Shown: positions 19,701 through 30,400 of the stretch, piece after piece
How positions within the stretch are numbered: the stretch's first letter is position 1
How the letters are laid out: the number at the start of each line of letters is the position of its first letter
Origin: Bacteroidales bacterium
GTDB lineage: Bacteria > Bacteroidota > Bacteroidia > Bacteroidales > VadinHA17
Direction of reading: 5' to 3'
Length of the DNA stretch: 64,000 nucleotides
NCBI GenBank assembly: GCA_009877105.1
Contig: WXFD01000026.1
Location: forward strand, 37,857-101,856
Notes under the pieces: model-generated
Databases searched by the model: none
What the model was told of the DNA's origin: nothing
Seen by the model: only the letters and a program-made list of their open reading frames with translations
Made by a program: the position numbers and the translations under genes

Positions 19701-21125
19701 TCATTCTGTTCTGAGGGCCTCAACCGGGTTCAGTTTCAGAGCCTTTCTCGCCGGCCATATTGAGGAGATTACTGCCGTGACCGTGACCATGATCACGGTA
19801 AAGACAATAAACGCGGGAGTAACAAACGGGTAAACCGTTGCAGCAAACCCTATTGCTTCAAATCCCTCACGCCAGCTGCCAAGATGGATTCCCGTTTTTC
19901 CAAGGACAGCGATAAGTGCCAGGCCCGCAACGGTCCCTGCCGCTGCCCCCACGAAGGTCAGGAAAATGGTCTCCAGCATGATCATTGTAAAGATCCTTCT
20001 GCGATTCATGCCAATCGCCATAAGCATGCCCAGCTCTTTTGTCCTTTCAAGCACTGCCATCAGCATGGTATTGATTATCCCGAATGCAAGGGCAAGCATT
20101 ATTATCCCGATGAAAACCAGGTAATAAGCAAACATGAACTCGTTCATCAGAGCCGCTTCCGGAGCCAGCTCTTTCCAGGTCATGACTGAATTTCCTCCTG
20201 CAACGGCGTTCAGCGTGTTTTTTACCATGTCAGCATCATCAATGTCATTAAGCAAAATGGCAATTTCATGAACAGGAATCTCCCCGCTCCCGTATTGCCG
20301 GGCAAGCTCCGCGGCATTTACAAAGGCTGCTGACTGATCAAAGCCCGTATTGGCAGTCTTGAATACCCCGCACACCCTGAAAATTCCCTGAACCGGGTTC
20401 CCGTCAATATCGGAAATTGTGACCTGGACCCTGTTCCTGAGCCGGTAATTCAGCGCCTTTCCTGATATCAGAAAGCCATACCTGGCCGTCTCTTTCCCGG
20501 TCAGTAGCGGCATCAGACCCTCCCTGAAATCCTTTAATGACCGGAAGCGGACATTCCTAAGCTGATTGATTCTTTCAAGAACTGAAACCGGTATCTTTTC
20601 ATGCCTTAATTCTTCCATTACGCTGTCAGTGAGGATATAATGCTTTAACCTGAGCAAATCAGCCGTTTTATCACTGATCAGGATCCCCGAAGGATTTCCG
20701 GAATCAATGTATCTGCCTCCGCCCGGAACAATCCTGTCGTGGATTTCGGTCAGCAGTTTTTCCCTTTCGGGATCAATACCGAATAAGGTCAGACCCGTGT
20801 TTCCCCAGGGTGTATTAGCCATGGCAACGATCCTGGTCCTTTTTGCCCAGCTTCGGAGCTCTTTCAGGGAATCAATATGCAGAACAAGCCGGACAGGATT
20901 TATAACCGTAAGGTCAGTTTCCTCATTTCCGGGGTACTCACTGTTATGAATCTGTAAATGCGACACCTCGTTGTATATGGCATCGTGCAGGCGCTGCCTG
21001 CTCCAGCCTTCCACAAATCCTATAAGGAACATTCCGGAAATGATTCCCAGGGTAACCGCGAAAATTACCACCAGGCTTCTTTTCTTGTTACGCCAGATAT
21101 TCTTCCATGCGAGTGTCCATATCAT
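19701..21125 (-). CDS. FtsX/MacB-type ABC permease, first
   Basis: 474 residues. The N-terminus MIWTLAWKNIWRNKKRSLVV is the typical FtsX-family start with one membrane helix, followed by a large periplasmic domain (about residues 40-320) and three C-terminal helices with the FtsX motif TKELGMLMAIGMNRRRI. It ends in PARKALKLNPVEALRTE. It pairs with the second permease, 13 bases upstream, as a heterodimer. Confidence 0.9.
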   Translation of the reverse strand: MIWTLAWKNIWRNKKRSLVVIFAVTLGIISGMFLIGFVEGWSRQRLHDAIYNEVSHLQIHNSEYPGNEETDLTVINPVRLVLHIDSLKELRSWAKRTRIVAMANTPWGNTGLTLFGIDPEREKLLTEIHDRIVPGGGRYIDSGNPSGILISDKTADLLRLKHYILTDSVMEELRHEKIPVSVLERINQLRNVRFRSLKDFREGLMPLLTGKETARYGFLISGKALNYRLRNRVQVTISDIDGNPVQGIFRVCGVFKTANTGFDQSAAFVNAAELARQYGSGEIPVHEIAILLNDIDDADMVKNTLNAVAGGNSVMTWKELAPEAALMNEFMFAYYLVFIGIIMLALAFGIINTMLMAVLERTKELGMLMAIGMNRRRIFTMIMLETIFLTFVGAAAGTVAGLALIAVLGKTGIHLGSWREGFEAIGFAATVYPFVTPAFIVFTVIMVTVTAVISSIWPARKALKLNPVEALRTE

Positions 21126-21138
21126 AGATGACGGCAGA

Positions 21139-22557
21139 TTAACTTTTCAATGCTTCTGTTTCCTTCAGTTTTCCGATTTTCCGCAACGGGTAAATGGCTG
21201 CAAGCAATATCATCAGGATAACGATCACAACCTGCCAGTAAAAGTATGATCCGACTGGCGCAGTGGGCATCATTGCATCATATCCCCAGTCTTCCATCAT
21301 CTTCCCGAGATCCCCTTTAATTATCACCGGATTGTGGTTGAAGTAGGTTATCAACGGGGTGCCGGCAAGCAGGCCGGTTATCAGACCGATGATGCCAAGC
21401 ATGACCATTTCAATTATAACAATCCTTTTCAGCTTCCCCTTCCGCATGCCTATTGCCACCAGTACACCAAATTCCCTCCTCCTTTCGGAAATCATCATCA
21501 GGACGGTCCCGAATATGCCGAAAAAAATGATAAAGTAAAGAATAAGCAGCATCAGCTTTCCGCTCTGGCTGTCGCCCCTCATCTGCTGATATAACACCTC
21601 GTTGAGTTCGTACCATGTTCTGGCTGATGTGTTCGTGTCAGGCAGAAGCGCGTTGATCTTATTCCTTGCTTTTGTTATGGTCCTGCCCGACCGGTCTTTA
21701 AGATTAATCACCAGGGAGGTTATTTTTCCATCTGCATCAAAGAGCTGCTGGGCAGCCGGTATTGTCATTATGACAAGCCGGCTGTCAAGCCCGGGGGAAG
21801 GTAATTTAATTATTCCCCTGACCGGGAAGATACCGGTTGCAGAAACACCATGATATCCCTGTCCCATCAGGATTATTGAATCCCCGATCCCCGCCCTGAG
21901 AAATCCTGCAAGCTTGTCGGCAAGCAGTATTCCCTTGTCATCCGGGGACAAATAGCCGTTTTTAAATTCAGAATATTTAAGGATCTGCGAAAGACAATGA
22001 TTTTTTTCCTCGTCGGTCAGCCCAAGTTCAAGCTCGATCCTGGCAGCCGATGAATAGGATCTTCCAATGTTCTTTTCCACTTTCTCCAGGACCTTTTCAG
22101 GTAACTCTCCGGTTCTCATGCCTTCCACAGCTTCTCCGGTTATCCTGTATCTGACAAGCTTTGCTTCAGGATCGGAAAAATGCTTTTCCCTTGCGGGATC
22201 GATACCGATCACTGCCACCCCTTTTGTCTGTGGTCCGTTGGAGGCAAGGGTAAATGACTCAATATGAGGAGTGACGGAAACAACCTTTTCAATGGCGGAA
22301 ATCGCTGAAATCAATGAATCATTGTAGGCGAAGGAATTATCGATCAACGGATCATCGTGGTATTTGATATGCTGAACCTGGAGATGCCCCGTAAACGATT
22401 GTATGATATTATTTATCATGTGATCGTAGGAACCAAGCTGAAGCGATCGGGTTATAACAGTAAAGAACACTGCAAAAAATACAGATGCCGCAGTAATAAC
22501 CGTGCGGCGCCTGTTCCTCCAGAGATTTCTCCATGCCAGCCTGAATTCCTCTTTCAT
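21139..22557 (-). CDS. FtsX/MacB-type ABC permease, second
   Basis: 472 residues, same layout as its neighbour: N-terminal helix (LAWRNLWRNRRRTVITAASV), a large periplasmic domain and three C-terminal helices with RRREFGVLVAIGMRKGKLKR. Two unlike permeases next to a LolA-like gene recall the LolC/LolE arrangement. It starts 14 bases after the LolA-like gene. Confidence 0.9.
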   Translation of the reverse strand: MKEEFRLAWRNLWRNRRRTVITAASVFFAVFFTVITRSLQLGSYDHMINNIIQSFTGHLQVQHIKYHDDPLIDNSFAYNDSLISAISAIEKVVSVTPHIESFTLASNGPQTKGVAVIGIDPAREKHFSDPEAKLVRYRITGEAVEGMRTGELPEKVLEKVEKNIGRSYSSAARIELELGLTDEEKNHCLSQILKYSEFKNGYLSPDDKGILLADKLAGFLRAGIGDSIILMGQGYHGVSATGIFPVRGIIKLPSPGLDSRLVIMTIPAAQQLFDADGKITSLVINLKDRSGRTITKARNKINALLPDTNTSARTWYELNEVLYQQMRGDSQSGKLMLLILYFIIFFGIFGTVLMMISERRREFGVLVAIGMRKGKLKRIVIIEMVMLGIIGLITGLLAGTPLITYFNHNPVIIKGDLGKMMEDWGYDAMMPTAPVGSYFYWQVVIVILMILLAAIYPLRKIGKLKETEALKS

Positions 22558-22571
22558 ACCTGACCGTTCCG

Positions 22572-23336
22572 TTAGCGCACCCTTTTCATATTCTGCTGGG
22601 AAAAAAAACTTTCGCCTAGTGGTAAATTGAATTTAATATCACGAATCACCAGAATGGTTTTGTTTCCCGGTTCTTCTGCAGGGACAAGTTCTATTCGGGT
22701 TGTTACGGTTCTTCCATCCATGATCCGGATATCAGATGCAGTTTCGGTTCTTACCAGGTAGCCGTCTTCATCATATAATTCAGCTTTCAGAACAAGAAAA
22801 TCCTTCCTGTCAATCCATCTTGTCTGCCTGCCCCAAACTATTGAAGCGTCAGGCCTGGCCTTCATTGATATTTTGTAGCATAAACGGCCGTCGATTATTT
22901 CCTCCCCGGCAATCTCATGCAAGTAATCATTAACCAGTGATGATTCCCGTAAAATGTCATCATTTGTATAATCCGAACCCATCCAGCCCTGCGACATCAT
23001 TGAAAGAGGCAATTTTACGAGCCTGCTGATAGAAGGAATCCAGCTCCACATTTCTGAACCTCGTTTCAGGAAAGACTGTCCTGCTTCCTTCGGCGGAGCG
23101 GTCACCAGGGCAAGGGAGTAATCCCTTCCCATGCTCCAGGTCTTGATATCAATGGTCCTCTGCCATGACGGCCGTACAATTGTCATCGATATTATACTAT
23201 AACTGCTTTTCTCGCCATTGAATTTTTCGTCGGCTTTCATGACGATATCAGCTGCAGTCATGCCCTGGGAAAAGGCAGGATTCATAATAAATCCGTGAAC
23301 AGTCAGCCAGATGATATTTTTTAAGATCAATCTCAT
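22572..23336 (-). CDS. LolA-like outer-membrane lipoprotein-sorting protein
   Basis: 254 residues with a signal peptide ending near AFSQG. The mature protein has the LolA_like pattern: MTAADIVMKADEKFNGEKS, IVRPSWQRTIDIKTWSMGRD, then GSEMWSWIPSISRLVKLPL and QGWMGSDYTNDD. Such proteins bind lipid acyl chains in a beta-sheet cavity and are often encoded with RND/MMPL or ABC permeases. First gene of the cassette, so a periplasmic carrier between the ABC permeases and the outer-membrane protein is likely (inference). Confidence 0.85.
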   Translation of the reverse strand: MRLILKNIIWLTVHGFIMNPAFSQGMTAADIVMKADEKFNGEKSSYSIISMTIVRPSWQRTIDIKTWSMGRDYSLALVTAPPKEAGQSFLKRGSEMWSWIPSISRLVKLPLSMMSQGWMGSDYTNDDILRESSLVNDYLHEIAGEEIIDGRLCYKISMKARPDASIVWGRQTRWIDRKDFLVLKAELYDEDGYLVRTETASDIRIMDGRTVTTRIELVPAEEPGNKTILVIRDIKFNLPLGESFFSQQNMKRVR

Positions 23337-23616
23337 CCCTGGTCATTTGGGAAATCCTGTTATCCTGTTAACTGCATCATCCGGGCCTGCCCTGGATAAT
23401 ACTGACAGATGTCCGGATGGAATCACACATGATCGAACGTCTGGTCAAAGTTAAGTCAGTATTTCAGAGAAGGAAAATTATTTCCTGGCTTTATGTTCAG
23501 CAGGGCACGACTCTGCAGTTTTCGGTGCATATAGGCAGACCGGTTACCTGGAATCCTGATTTCATTTGTAAAGGGGATAGTGATAAAAAAGGCTATCATC
23601 CTGCAATTAGTTTTTC

Positions 23617-23883
23617 TCACTCCCCATGATACTGTCTGCTGCGGATATTCTGCAGCTGCCAGGGACTTTGCACATCGAGCTTTTCAGGGAAGTATCTGCC
23701 GCGGCCTTGCGCCACCCTTCGCCCTGATTCGCAGGCAGAGAGAACGGTCAAACGGCTGTATATTCCCCCAAGATGCCTGCCGATGACAGGCAGGAAGGCT
23801 TGCCCGATACTGCCGCATCCTATCATGCAAATATTGCCTTTAAAGGACAAGCCTGAATCCAGTTCATTTGGAAAAGCCTTCAT
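23617..23883 (-). pseudogene. Homospermidine synthase N-terminal remnant
   Basis: The translation from the ATG at 23883 begins like a saccharopine-dehydrogenase-type homospermidine synthase: GNICMIGCGSIGQAFLPVIG (Rossmann GxGSIGxG-like), then RLTVLSACESGRRVAQ. It breaks off after about 60 similar residues and ends at 88; an intact enzyme is over 400 residues. Nothing similar was seen in the next 280 bases. The 23337-23616 remainder of the gap holds no recognisable gene. Identity rests on a short stretch. Confidence 0.45.
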
Positions 23884-23955
23884 AATTAAACCGGGTAAAA
23901 TGCCGGAAAAGGAAGTATCATGCCCCCTGCCTGCGTTTTATTCCTTAATCAATTC

Positions 23956-25437
23956 TTAATCCCTGATCTTTTGGGCTCCATAGCCTTCAAGGGCACCAAA
24001 AAGATCGGTAGCCTTATCGAACGGATATGAATTGGCGTACATGGAAACATAGTTTGTTTCGGTGCCGCGCTGGTTCATGCCCATCGCTGAGCGGAACAGG
24101 TTTTCGGAAGAGTTCGGATTGTAGGTTGACGATGAGGAACCCTCTATATTAAGAAATGCTTTCAGGTATGCTGCATCAATCGCCCTGCTCAGGATTTTTA
24201 TTTCAGCTTCGCTCATTTCCCTGTTACCTTCGGCCTCGGCCAGCTGATCAACATCCTCAAACTGCCTTGCAAAAATGCGCATGAATTTTCCGCCGCCGGA
24301 AGGCAATGTCAGGTCGGCTTCAATATTGCCGAAGAACAGGTTGTTATTTGCAGAGGTTTTCCGCTGGGCCTCCCTGTTTTTGTCAGAATCGATACGGGTC
24401 CGGTCGAGGGCAGAAAAATCGCTGCATCCTATAATGTTGTTGTTGACATTCGCATTGATACCGGTCATGTAACGGAATCCGTAGCCCATATCCTTGTCTC
24501 CCGGCACCCAGTCGCGGCGCCATGTGAAAAGGACAGTGTTGTGGTGGAAATCGAGAACAGCCTCCCCGGGAGTATTGTTCATGCTGTATATTTCGCATGC
24601 CGCCATTCGGCTTGCAAGGAATATATTGTTGTAAATTTCAAAGTGCCCGCCAATGTTTCCTACCTGTATACCAAAATGGCTGCCGTTGAGGAAGACACAG
24701 TTACGCACAATGAGATCGCCTTTGACATAGCCATGGATAAGCTGGTTCGAAACTGTGCTTGGCCCGCGCATTGACGGTTGGCCGATCTGTTTTCCGGGAG
24801 GGTTGAGATGACCGGTTTCAACACCCTCGGGAGCCTTGAATCTTGCATCATTTGCATTGAGCCCGACATAACGGTTCATCTGTCCCTTGTCAAGGATGAA
24901 TCCGTCGATTAGCACCCTGCCTTTGGGATTGGTTCGTATATCAATATCGATCAGTCCGAAGTTTGCGTTTGTTCCGCCTGCCTCCGGCCCTGGTTGTATG
25001 GTTGTACGATACCTGACGGGATCGCGCTCCGAAAAATCTTCAGAATACCCGCCCACCAGCGAAATATATTTTTTAATTGAGATGTAGCCTGCATCGAGCT
25101 TGCCAAGATAATTGCCCTGTGTTACACAAATAACAGCACCGTCGGGAGCTTCATCGATGGCCTTCTGAATATCTTTAAATGGTTTTTCCCTGCTGCCATC
25201 GTTGCGGTTGCTTCCTGTTGAAGAAACATACAATGTCTTGCTGGGTCCGGATGTGGCAGTTGAAGTACCGGCCTGGCTTGCGCCGCCTGATGCCGGTGCT
25301 TCGGCAGGCTTTTTCTCGTTACTGAGCTGCCCGGCCTGCTTTTTGATCTGGGTACCCGTCTTTTTTAAATCAAGCTGCGCCATGACAGTAAGAGTGGAAA
25401 TGGCAAGAACCAACAGAAACATCAGATTTTTTTTCAT
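23956..25437 (-). CDS. Secreted parallel beta-helix protein with DUF1565-like repeat
   Basis: 493 residues with a signal peptide (MKKNLMFLLVLAISTLTVMA). A low-complexity linker rich in Ala, Ser, Gly and Thr (about residues 40-68) leads to the start of a right-handed beta-helix: TLYVSSTGSNRNDGSREKPF and KDIQKAIDEAPDGAVICVTQG, a common opening of DUF1565/Pectate-lyase-3-like proteins. Many Asn and Gly turns (NNNIIGC, NNLFFGNI) follow. A polysaccharide-binding or lyase role is possible; no catalytic residues could be assigned. Monocistronic. Confidence 0.8.
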   Translation of the reverse strand: MKKNLMFLLVLAISTLTVMAQLDLKKTGTQIKKQAGQLSNEKKPAEAPASGGASQAGTSTATSGPSKTLYVSSTGSNRNDGSREKPFKDIQKAIDEAPDGAVICVTQGNYLGKLDAGYISIKKYISLVGGYSEDFSERDPVRYRTTIQPGPEAGGTNANFGLIDIDIRTNPKGRVLIDGFILDKGQMNRYVGLNANDARFKAPEGVETGHLNPPGKQIGQPSMRGPSTVSNQLIHGYVKGDLIVRNCVFLNGSHFGIQVGNIGGHFEIYNNIFLASRMAACEIYSMNNTPGEAVLDFHHNTVLFTWRRDWVPGDKDMGYGFRYMTGINANVNNNIIGCSDFSALDRTRIDSDKNREAQRKTSANNNLFFGNIEADLTLPSGGGKFMRIFARQFEDVDQLAEAEGNREMSEAEIKILSRAIDAAYLKAFLNIEGSSSSTYNPNSSENLFRSAMGMNQRGTETNYVSMYANSYPFDKATDLFGALEGYGAQKIRD

Positions 25438-25814
25438 GATAACTACTTTATTCAGGTTAATACTAGGGTGATATCTTTATGGTTACTGGTATCTTACCAG
25501 GATAGGTCAGCCGGCCTGCAAACGACAGGAAATATTTATACAATCCTTGCACTAAACGGATTTTGTTAAATCCGGCTTAAAAACATTGTTTCCCCGTTTT
25601 TTGGCAACAGATATTTTTGCCGGGATATTTTAAAAATCACACTTCATCAGCAAAAATATCATTTATTCTGACATAAAAAAATGATCAGGGAGGTGTTTTA
25701 CTTGCCACGAAAAAGGATACAAAGGGACTTATGTCCGGAAATGTTGGATGCCAGGAGAACAAATCCGGATTCCGGATCCTGATATGCGGAGGCGAAGGGA
25801 AAAAGATGGGCTTT
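25438..25814. other. Gene-free spacer between the beta-helix gene and the SusCD terminator
   Basis: About 380 bases, AT-rich near the beta-helix start. Apart from the small inverted repeat at 25486-25500 no coding frame or RNA was recognised. A short stretch with no long frames lies at 25670-25814. Confidence 0.5.
25486..25500. promoter_or_regulatory. Small inverted repeat before the beta-helix gene
   Basis: CTGGTA at 25486-25491 and TACCAG at 25495-25500 around a 3-base loop, 49 bases upstream of the beta-helix ATG, within the leader or promoter. It could be a regulator site or a small RNA hairpin. Six-base arms may arise by chance. Confidence 0.25.
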
Positions 25815-25850
25815 GATCAAAAAAGAAAGGGTATCGTTTAAGCGATACCC
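25815..25850 (-). terminator. Intrinsic terminator of the SusC-SusD operon
   Basis: On the minus strand GGGTATCG (25850-25843) pairs perfectly with CGATACCC (25836-25829) across a 6-base loop, followed by a T-rich run TTTCTTTTTTGATC. It lies 37 bases after the SusD stop. Confidence 0.88.
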
Positions 25851-25887
25851 TCCCTGAATTATAGCGGATTAACTAAAATCCTGGAAG

Positions 25888-27465
25888 TTAGGGTTCGTCC
25901 GGGAAGTTAGGTCCGGCCGGTGCAAAGTAGAGCCGGGTGCTGATAAGGTCGGGGCCTCCAAGCTTGGTTGTTGCATCGGCAACACCCTCAGGATTGCTGT
26001 TCCTTTCAGCATCGACAAACGGCATTCTCTGAAGGAAACCATCGGCCGGGATAATACCCCAGTCCTGGTTGCTGTCGTTCTTGGGAACATAATGCAGTTT
26101 GGGATAACCGGTCCTCCTGTGATCGCACCATACTTCGTTTGCATTGGTAAGTGCGTCGATCCATTTCTGGGTTATGATCTTCTCGAGTTTCTCCTCTTTT
26201 GTGGCAGTTTCATCCCAGGCAACGGTAACCGTAGAGCGGGTAGTGTAGCTGTTTCTTGAATCCTTGGGATCAACGTAGTTAATGGGAGTGCTGGTAGCAT
26301 CTGCAAGATAGGTATCAACACCGCCTGCACCCCAGTTCTGGAACGACATTTTAATTCCTTCTTCATAATGGGTTTTGGCGTCGCCTGCACCTGCCCAGCC
26401 TCTCAATGCTGCTTCGGCAAGGGCGAAATGCACTTCGGCTGCGGTGAAGAATCTTCTGGAAGTAACGGACTTCCAGTCTTCACTGACTTCCGAGTACAGC
26501 TGCCTGTCATCTTTTGCTCCGAGATACGCGCCGCTTGCAATTCCTTTGTACGGGAAGGCAGGATGGTCAGTATACAGTGAAGCATCCTTTGCGGGTGCAA
26601 AGTATTTTCCGATCCTGGGGTCTTTCAGCCCGACAAGGAATTCTTCCATACCCGCACCCATCCTGGTGTCCTGCCATTCGAAGCAGATAACTGCCAGGGG
26701 CATTTTTGCACCATAGAGGGAAATGTTGAAGTTGTCGGCATTTGTAAGGATCAGGCCTCCGGCATCAGCAATTGCCTTCTCACCCTGCTGTTTTGCAAGG
26801 GTAGGATCAGCTTTGCTCAGACGGATGGCGAGCCTCAGCCTCATTGAGTTCATAAGCTTGATCCATTTGGTGATGTCCCCGCCGTAGCTTGCATCAAATT
26901 TCTTGAGACCCGGGTAGGTTTTGTTTGCGGCAAACACAGCCTGGGTTTCGTCAATAACCCTGAAAAAAGAATCGTACAGGGTCTTTTCAGAGTCATACAG
27001 GATGGGAGTTGTCGGCTTGCCATATTCCGAGTAAATAAGCGGGCCGTGGTAGGCTGTGAGCCTCGAGAGCCCCATTACCTGGATGAATTTTGCCCATGCT
27101 GCGAAAACGTCATATCCGCCTTCTTCGGCAATCTTTATCACCTGCCTGGAAGGAGACATCACACTGTTATAGATTCGTCCCCAGAAACTGTTCCAGGTAA
27201 TATAGTACGTGGTATTGTTCCTGTTCGAAACAAATGGGGTCGGTGTGCCGAAATGGCGTACGAAACTGTCGGTTGCAAGGTCTTCCTCGACCTGGTGGCC
27301 CTGGAGATTGGACAGCAATCCCTGGAAATATGCCCCGACGTGATTGAAATCCTGCGTCAGTGATTCATCAGTGATCTGGTAAGGGTTGCTGTTGATCTCT
27401 TCAAAATTCTTCGTACAGGCCCCAAGTAAAACCAGCAACACTGCTAACGATATAATTTTTTTCAT
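25888..27465 (-). CDS. SusD/RagB-family outer-membrane lipoprotein
   Basis: 525 residues from the ATG at 27465 (MKKIISLAVLLVLLGACTKN), which gives a lipoprotein signal with the lipobox cysteine in LLGAC. The following FEEINSNPYQITDESL and tetratricopeptide-like helices match the SusD-like_2 subfamily. SusD proteins cap the SusC barrel and bind the oligosaccharide or other nutrient. Start is 13 bases after the SusC stop. An upstream in-frame ATG at 27540 would overlap susC and give no signal peptide. Confidence 0.95.
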   Translation of the reverse strand: MKKIISLAVLLVLLGACTKNFEEINSNPYQITDESLTQDFNHVGAYFQGLLSNLQGHQVEEDLATDSFVRHFGTPTPFVSNRNNTTYYITWNSFWGRIYNSVMSPSRQVIKIAEEGGYDVFAAWAKFIQVMGLSRLTAYHGPLIYSEYGKPTTPILYDSEKTLYDSFFRVIDETQAVFAANKTYPGLKKFDASYGGDITKWIKLMNSMRLRLAIRLSKADPTLAKQQGEKAIADAGGLILTNADNFNISLYGAKMPLAVICFEWQDTRMGAGMEEFLVGLKDPRIGKYFAPAKDASLYTDHPAFPYKGIASGAYLGAKDDRQLYSEVSEDWKSVTSRRFFTAAEVHFALAEAALRGWAGAGDAKTHYEEGIKMSFQNWGAGGVDTYLADATSTPINYVDPKDSRNSYTTRSTVTVAWDETATKEEKLEKIITQKWIDALTNANEVWCDHRRTGYPKLHYVPKNDSNQDWGIIPADGFLQRMPFVDAERNSNPEGVADATTKLGGPDLISTRLYFAPAGPNFPDEP

Positions 27466-27478
27466 AATTATCACAATA

Positions 27479-30400
27479 TTAGAAATTAAGTTTAATGTTA
27501 AAACCAAGAGTCCTGGTGGCCGGGACGTTGAAGTTGTCAAGTGACTGGCTTCCCAGGCCGGTGCTCATTGTCAGTTCGGGGTCATAGGGCGCTTTTTTGT
27601 AAAGGAAGAACAGGTTTTGCCCCACTATTGAAACAGCAGCAGCCTTGATTGGCAAGTTAAGGGCCCTTACGTTAATATCGTAACTCAGTGCAAGTTGTGT
27701 CAGCCTTATATTGGTTCTGTCATAAACATAAGCTTCAAGAATACCGTTCCTGTCGCCGATTGCCCTGTACCATTTTTCCGGATCAATCTGTGTAACTGCA
27801 CCGCCTTCTTCACTTACAGCATCGATGACAGTATATCCCCTGTCCCTGTCATCGCCTGATCTCTTGCTAACTCCTGCACCGTCGAGCATCGATTCGGTCT
27901 GGCTTACGCAGTTGCCGCCGAAAATCCCGTTGATAAGGAATCCGAGTGAGAATCTTTTGTAAGAGAAGTTGTTGTTCCATCCAAGAGTAAAGTCGGGATC
28001 AAGGCTTCCGATCAGTTCGGGAAGAGCGGTCTTTCTCGGGGCACCCTTGGCGTCGAGAATGACCTGACCTGCATCATTTCTCAGGAATTTGTAACCATAA
28101 AGGTCACCGAATGACCCTCCGGCAACGATGTAGTTAAAATAGCCTTCGGAACTGCCAAGATCAACTCTTTTACCCGGATCATCGGGCCACAGTTCAGATA
28201 CGATATTCTTGTTCCTTGCAAAGTTAAATGTGGTGTTCCATCTGAAGTCACTCGTGCTTACCGGTTCTGCGTCGAGGGTTAACTCAACTCCCTTGTTTAT
28301 GATCTCGCCGGCGTTAACATAGTAGGTTGTATATCCTGAACCAGCCAGTGCGGGAAGAGAAATGAACTGATCCTGGCTGTTGATATTGTAATATGTGAAA
28401 TCAAATCCGAATCTTCCTTCGAAGAATCTCCATTCAGTACCTATTTCAAGGCTGCGCAGCATTTCGGGTTTTGCATCCGGGAAAGGAGCCACGGTATTTC
28501 TGCTCACGCCGCCGCTGGCTGTCACTGTATGCATGGGGTTGATCCTGTTGAAAGGTACTTCGTTGGCAACGGTTGTGTAGGAAGCCCTTACTTTTGAGAA
28601 TGTAATAAGATCGGGTAACGGCAGCATCTGGTTCAGTATTGCGCTAAGCCCGATCGACGGATAGAAGTACGATTCGTTACCTGTTCCTGCAAGGGTCGAT
28701 GACCAGTCATTTCTTCCCGACAGATCGAGGAACACCATATCCTTGAATCCCAGCTGCAGGTTGGCAAATGCTCCCTGCTTTACTGCCCTTGATGCTAGTG
28801 TTGATAATACCTGTACGTTCAGGGGGAGGTTCTGGAAATTGAATTCATTGGGGTAGAACAGGGCATTTGTGCCGTTGTCGACTGAAACACCCAGTCCATA
28901 TACCGATTTCTGCCAGCTTGCCCCGAGGAGTCCGTCAAAACTGATGTTCCCGAACCGCTTGTTGTAGGTGAAGATGCCGTCGACATACAGCAGCTGATCG
29001 TCATACTTGCGGTAGTACCATCTTCCGTTCGGAGAAACGTTGGTGGCATTCGAGCCTGCAGCATGCTGTTGTTCATTTGTTTTAACGGCATAGTCGATGC
29101 TTGTCCTGGTCTGGAACTTCAGCCCTTTGGCTATGTCATACTCAACAGTGGCTGATGCAATGACTCTTTTTGTAAGGTCGGTCCTGGGCTCCTTGTAAAG
29201 AATCCAGTATGGATTTGACTGATGGTGGTCTGCCACAAACCAGTTCTGGAGAAACATGTTTCTTGCATCGTTCCATACCTGATAATTTTCCTTGAATGAC
29301 TGGAAGTCCCTTTCGCGCGGGAAGAAATATAGTCCAGTCAGAGGATTCAGGTAATAGCCGTTCGGGGGTCTGTTTTCCGTATTTTCATTGGCCAGCATCA
29401 CATTGGAACTGAGTCTGACTTTATCCTTGAAAAGTTTTGTAGACTGCTTGAATGTAATGTTGTTCTTATTGTACTTGTTTGTTGGTATCACGCCCCTGGC
29501 GGTAGTGTTCCCGTAGGAGAAGTATGCGGTGGTTTTGTCAGTTCCGCCGCTGATTGAGATCGAATTTACCAGGTTGTAACCGGTCTGGAAAAAGTCTTTC
29601 ACGAACTTGTCATCATATTTGGAAAGGGGTGTGGTTGACCAGCTTTCCTTTGCATTGTTGATCGCACCGTATTTATACTGCAGTTCAGGGTACAGCATTA
29701 CATTCTCGAACATGGTACCTGAATTGATGTTGATGTCAGTTGTACCTGCTTTTCCCTTTTTGGTATTGATCATAACAACACCATTTGCTCCCTGGCTGCC
29801 ATAAAGCACGGCAGCATTCGAACCTTTCAGAACGCTGATGCTTTCAATGTCTTCCTGGTTTATCTGGGAAATACCGTCACCTTCGTCCCAGCCTCCCCAC
29901 ATGCCGGGCTGACCGCCTTTCCTGTTGACCATGGGCACACCATCAATAACATACAGAGGCTCGCTCAAACCCTGCAGCGACTTGCTTCCCCTGAGAACTG
30001 TCCTGGTAGAACCGCCTGCACCTGATGCAGCTTTTTTGATCTCAAGCCCGGAAGTTTTACCGCTAAGGCTGCTCATGAAGTTGATATCCCTTGCCTTTGA
30101 TATTTCAACGCTTGAGATCTGTTGTGATGCATACGTAAGAGTTTTCCTTTCACGTGCTATACCAAGAGCGGTTACAACAACTTCCTCCAGCCCTATACTT
30201 TCGGATTCCATGGTCACGTTAACCGTGGTCCTTCCATTCAATGGTTGTTCCACAGTCTTCATTCCCACGAAAGTGAAACGAAGTACGGCATTTGCGTTCG
30301 TGACATTGAGAGTATAACTCCCGTTAATGTCGGTGGTGGTTCCAACCGTTGTTCCGACCTGCAGGATCGAAACACCGGGAAGACCCTCCCCGTCGCTATC

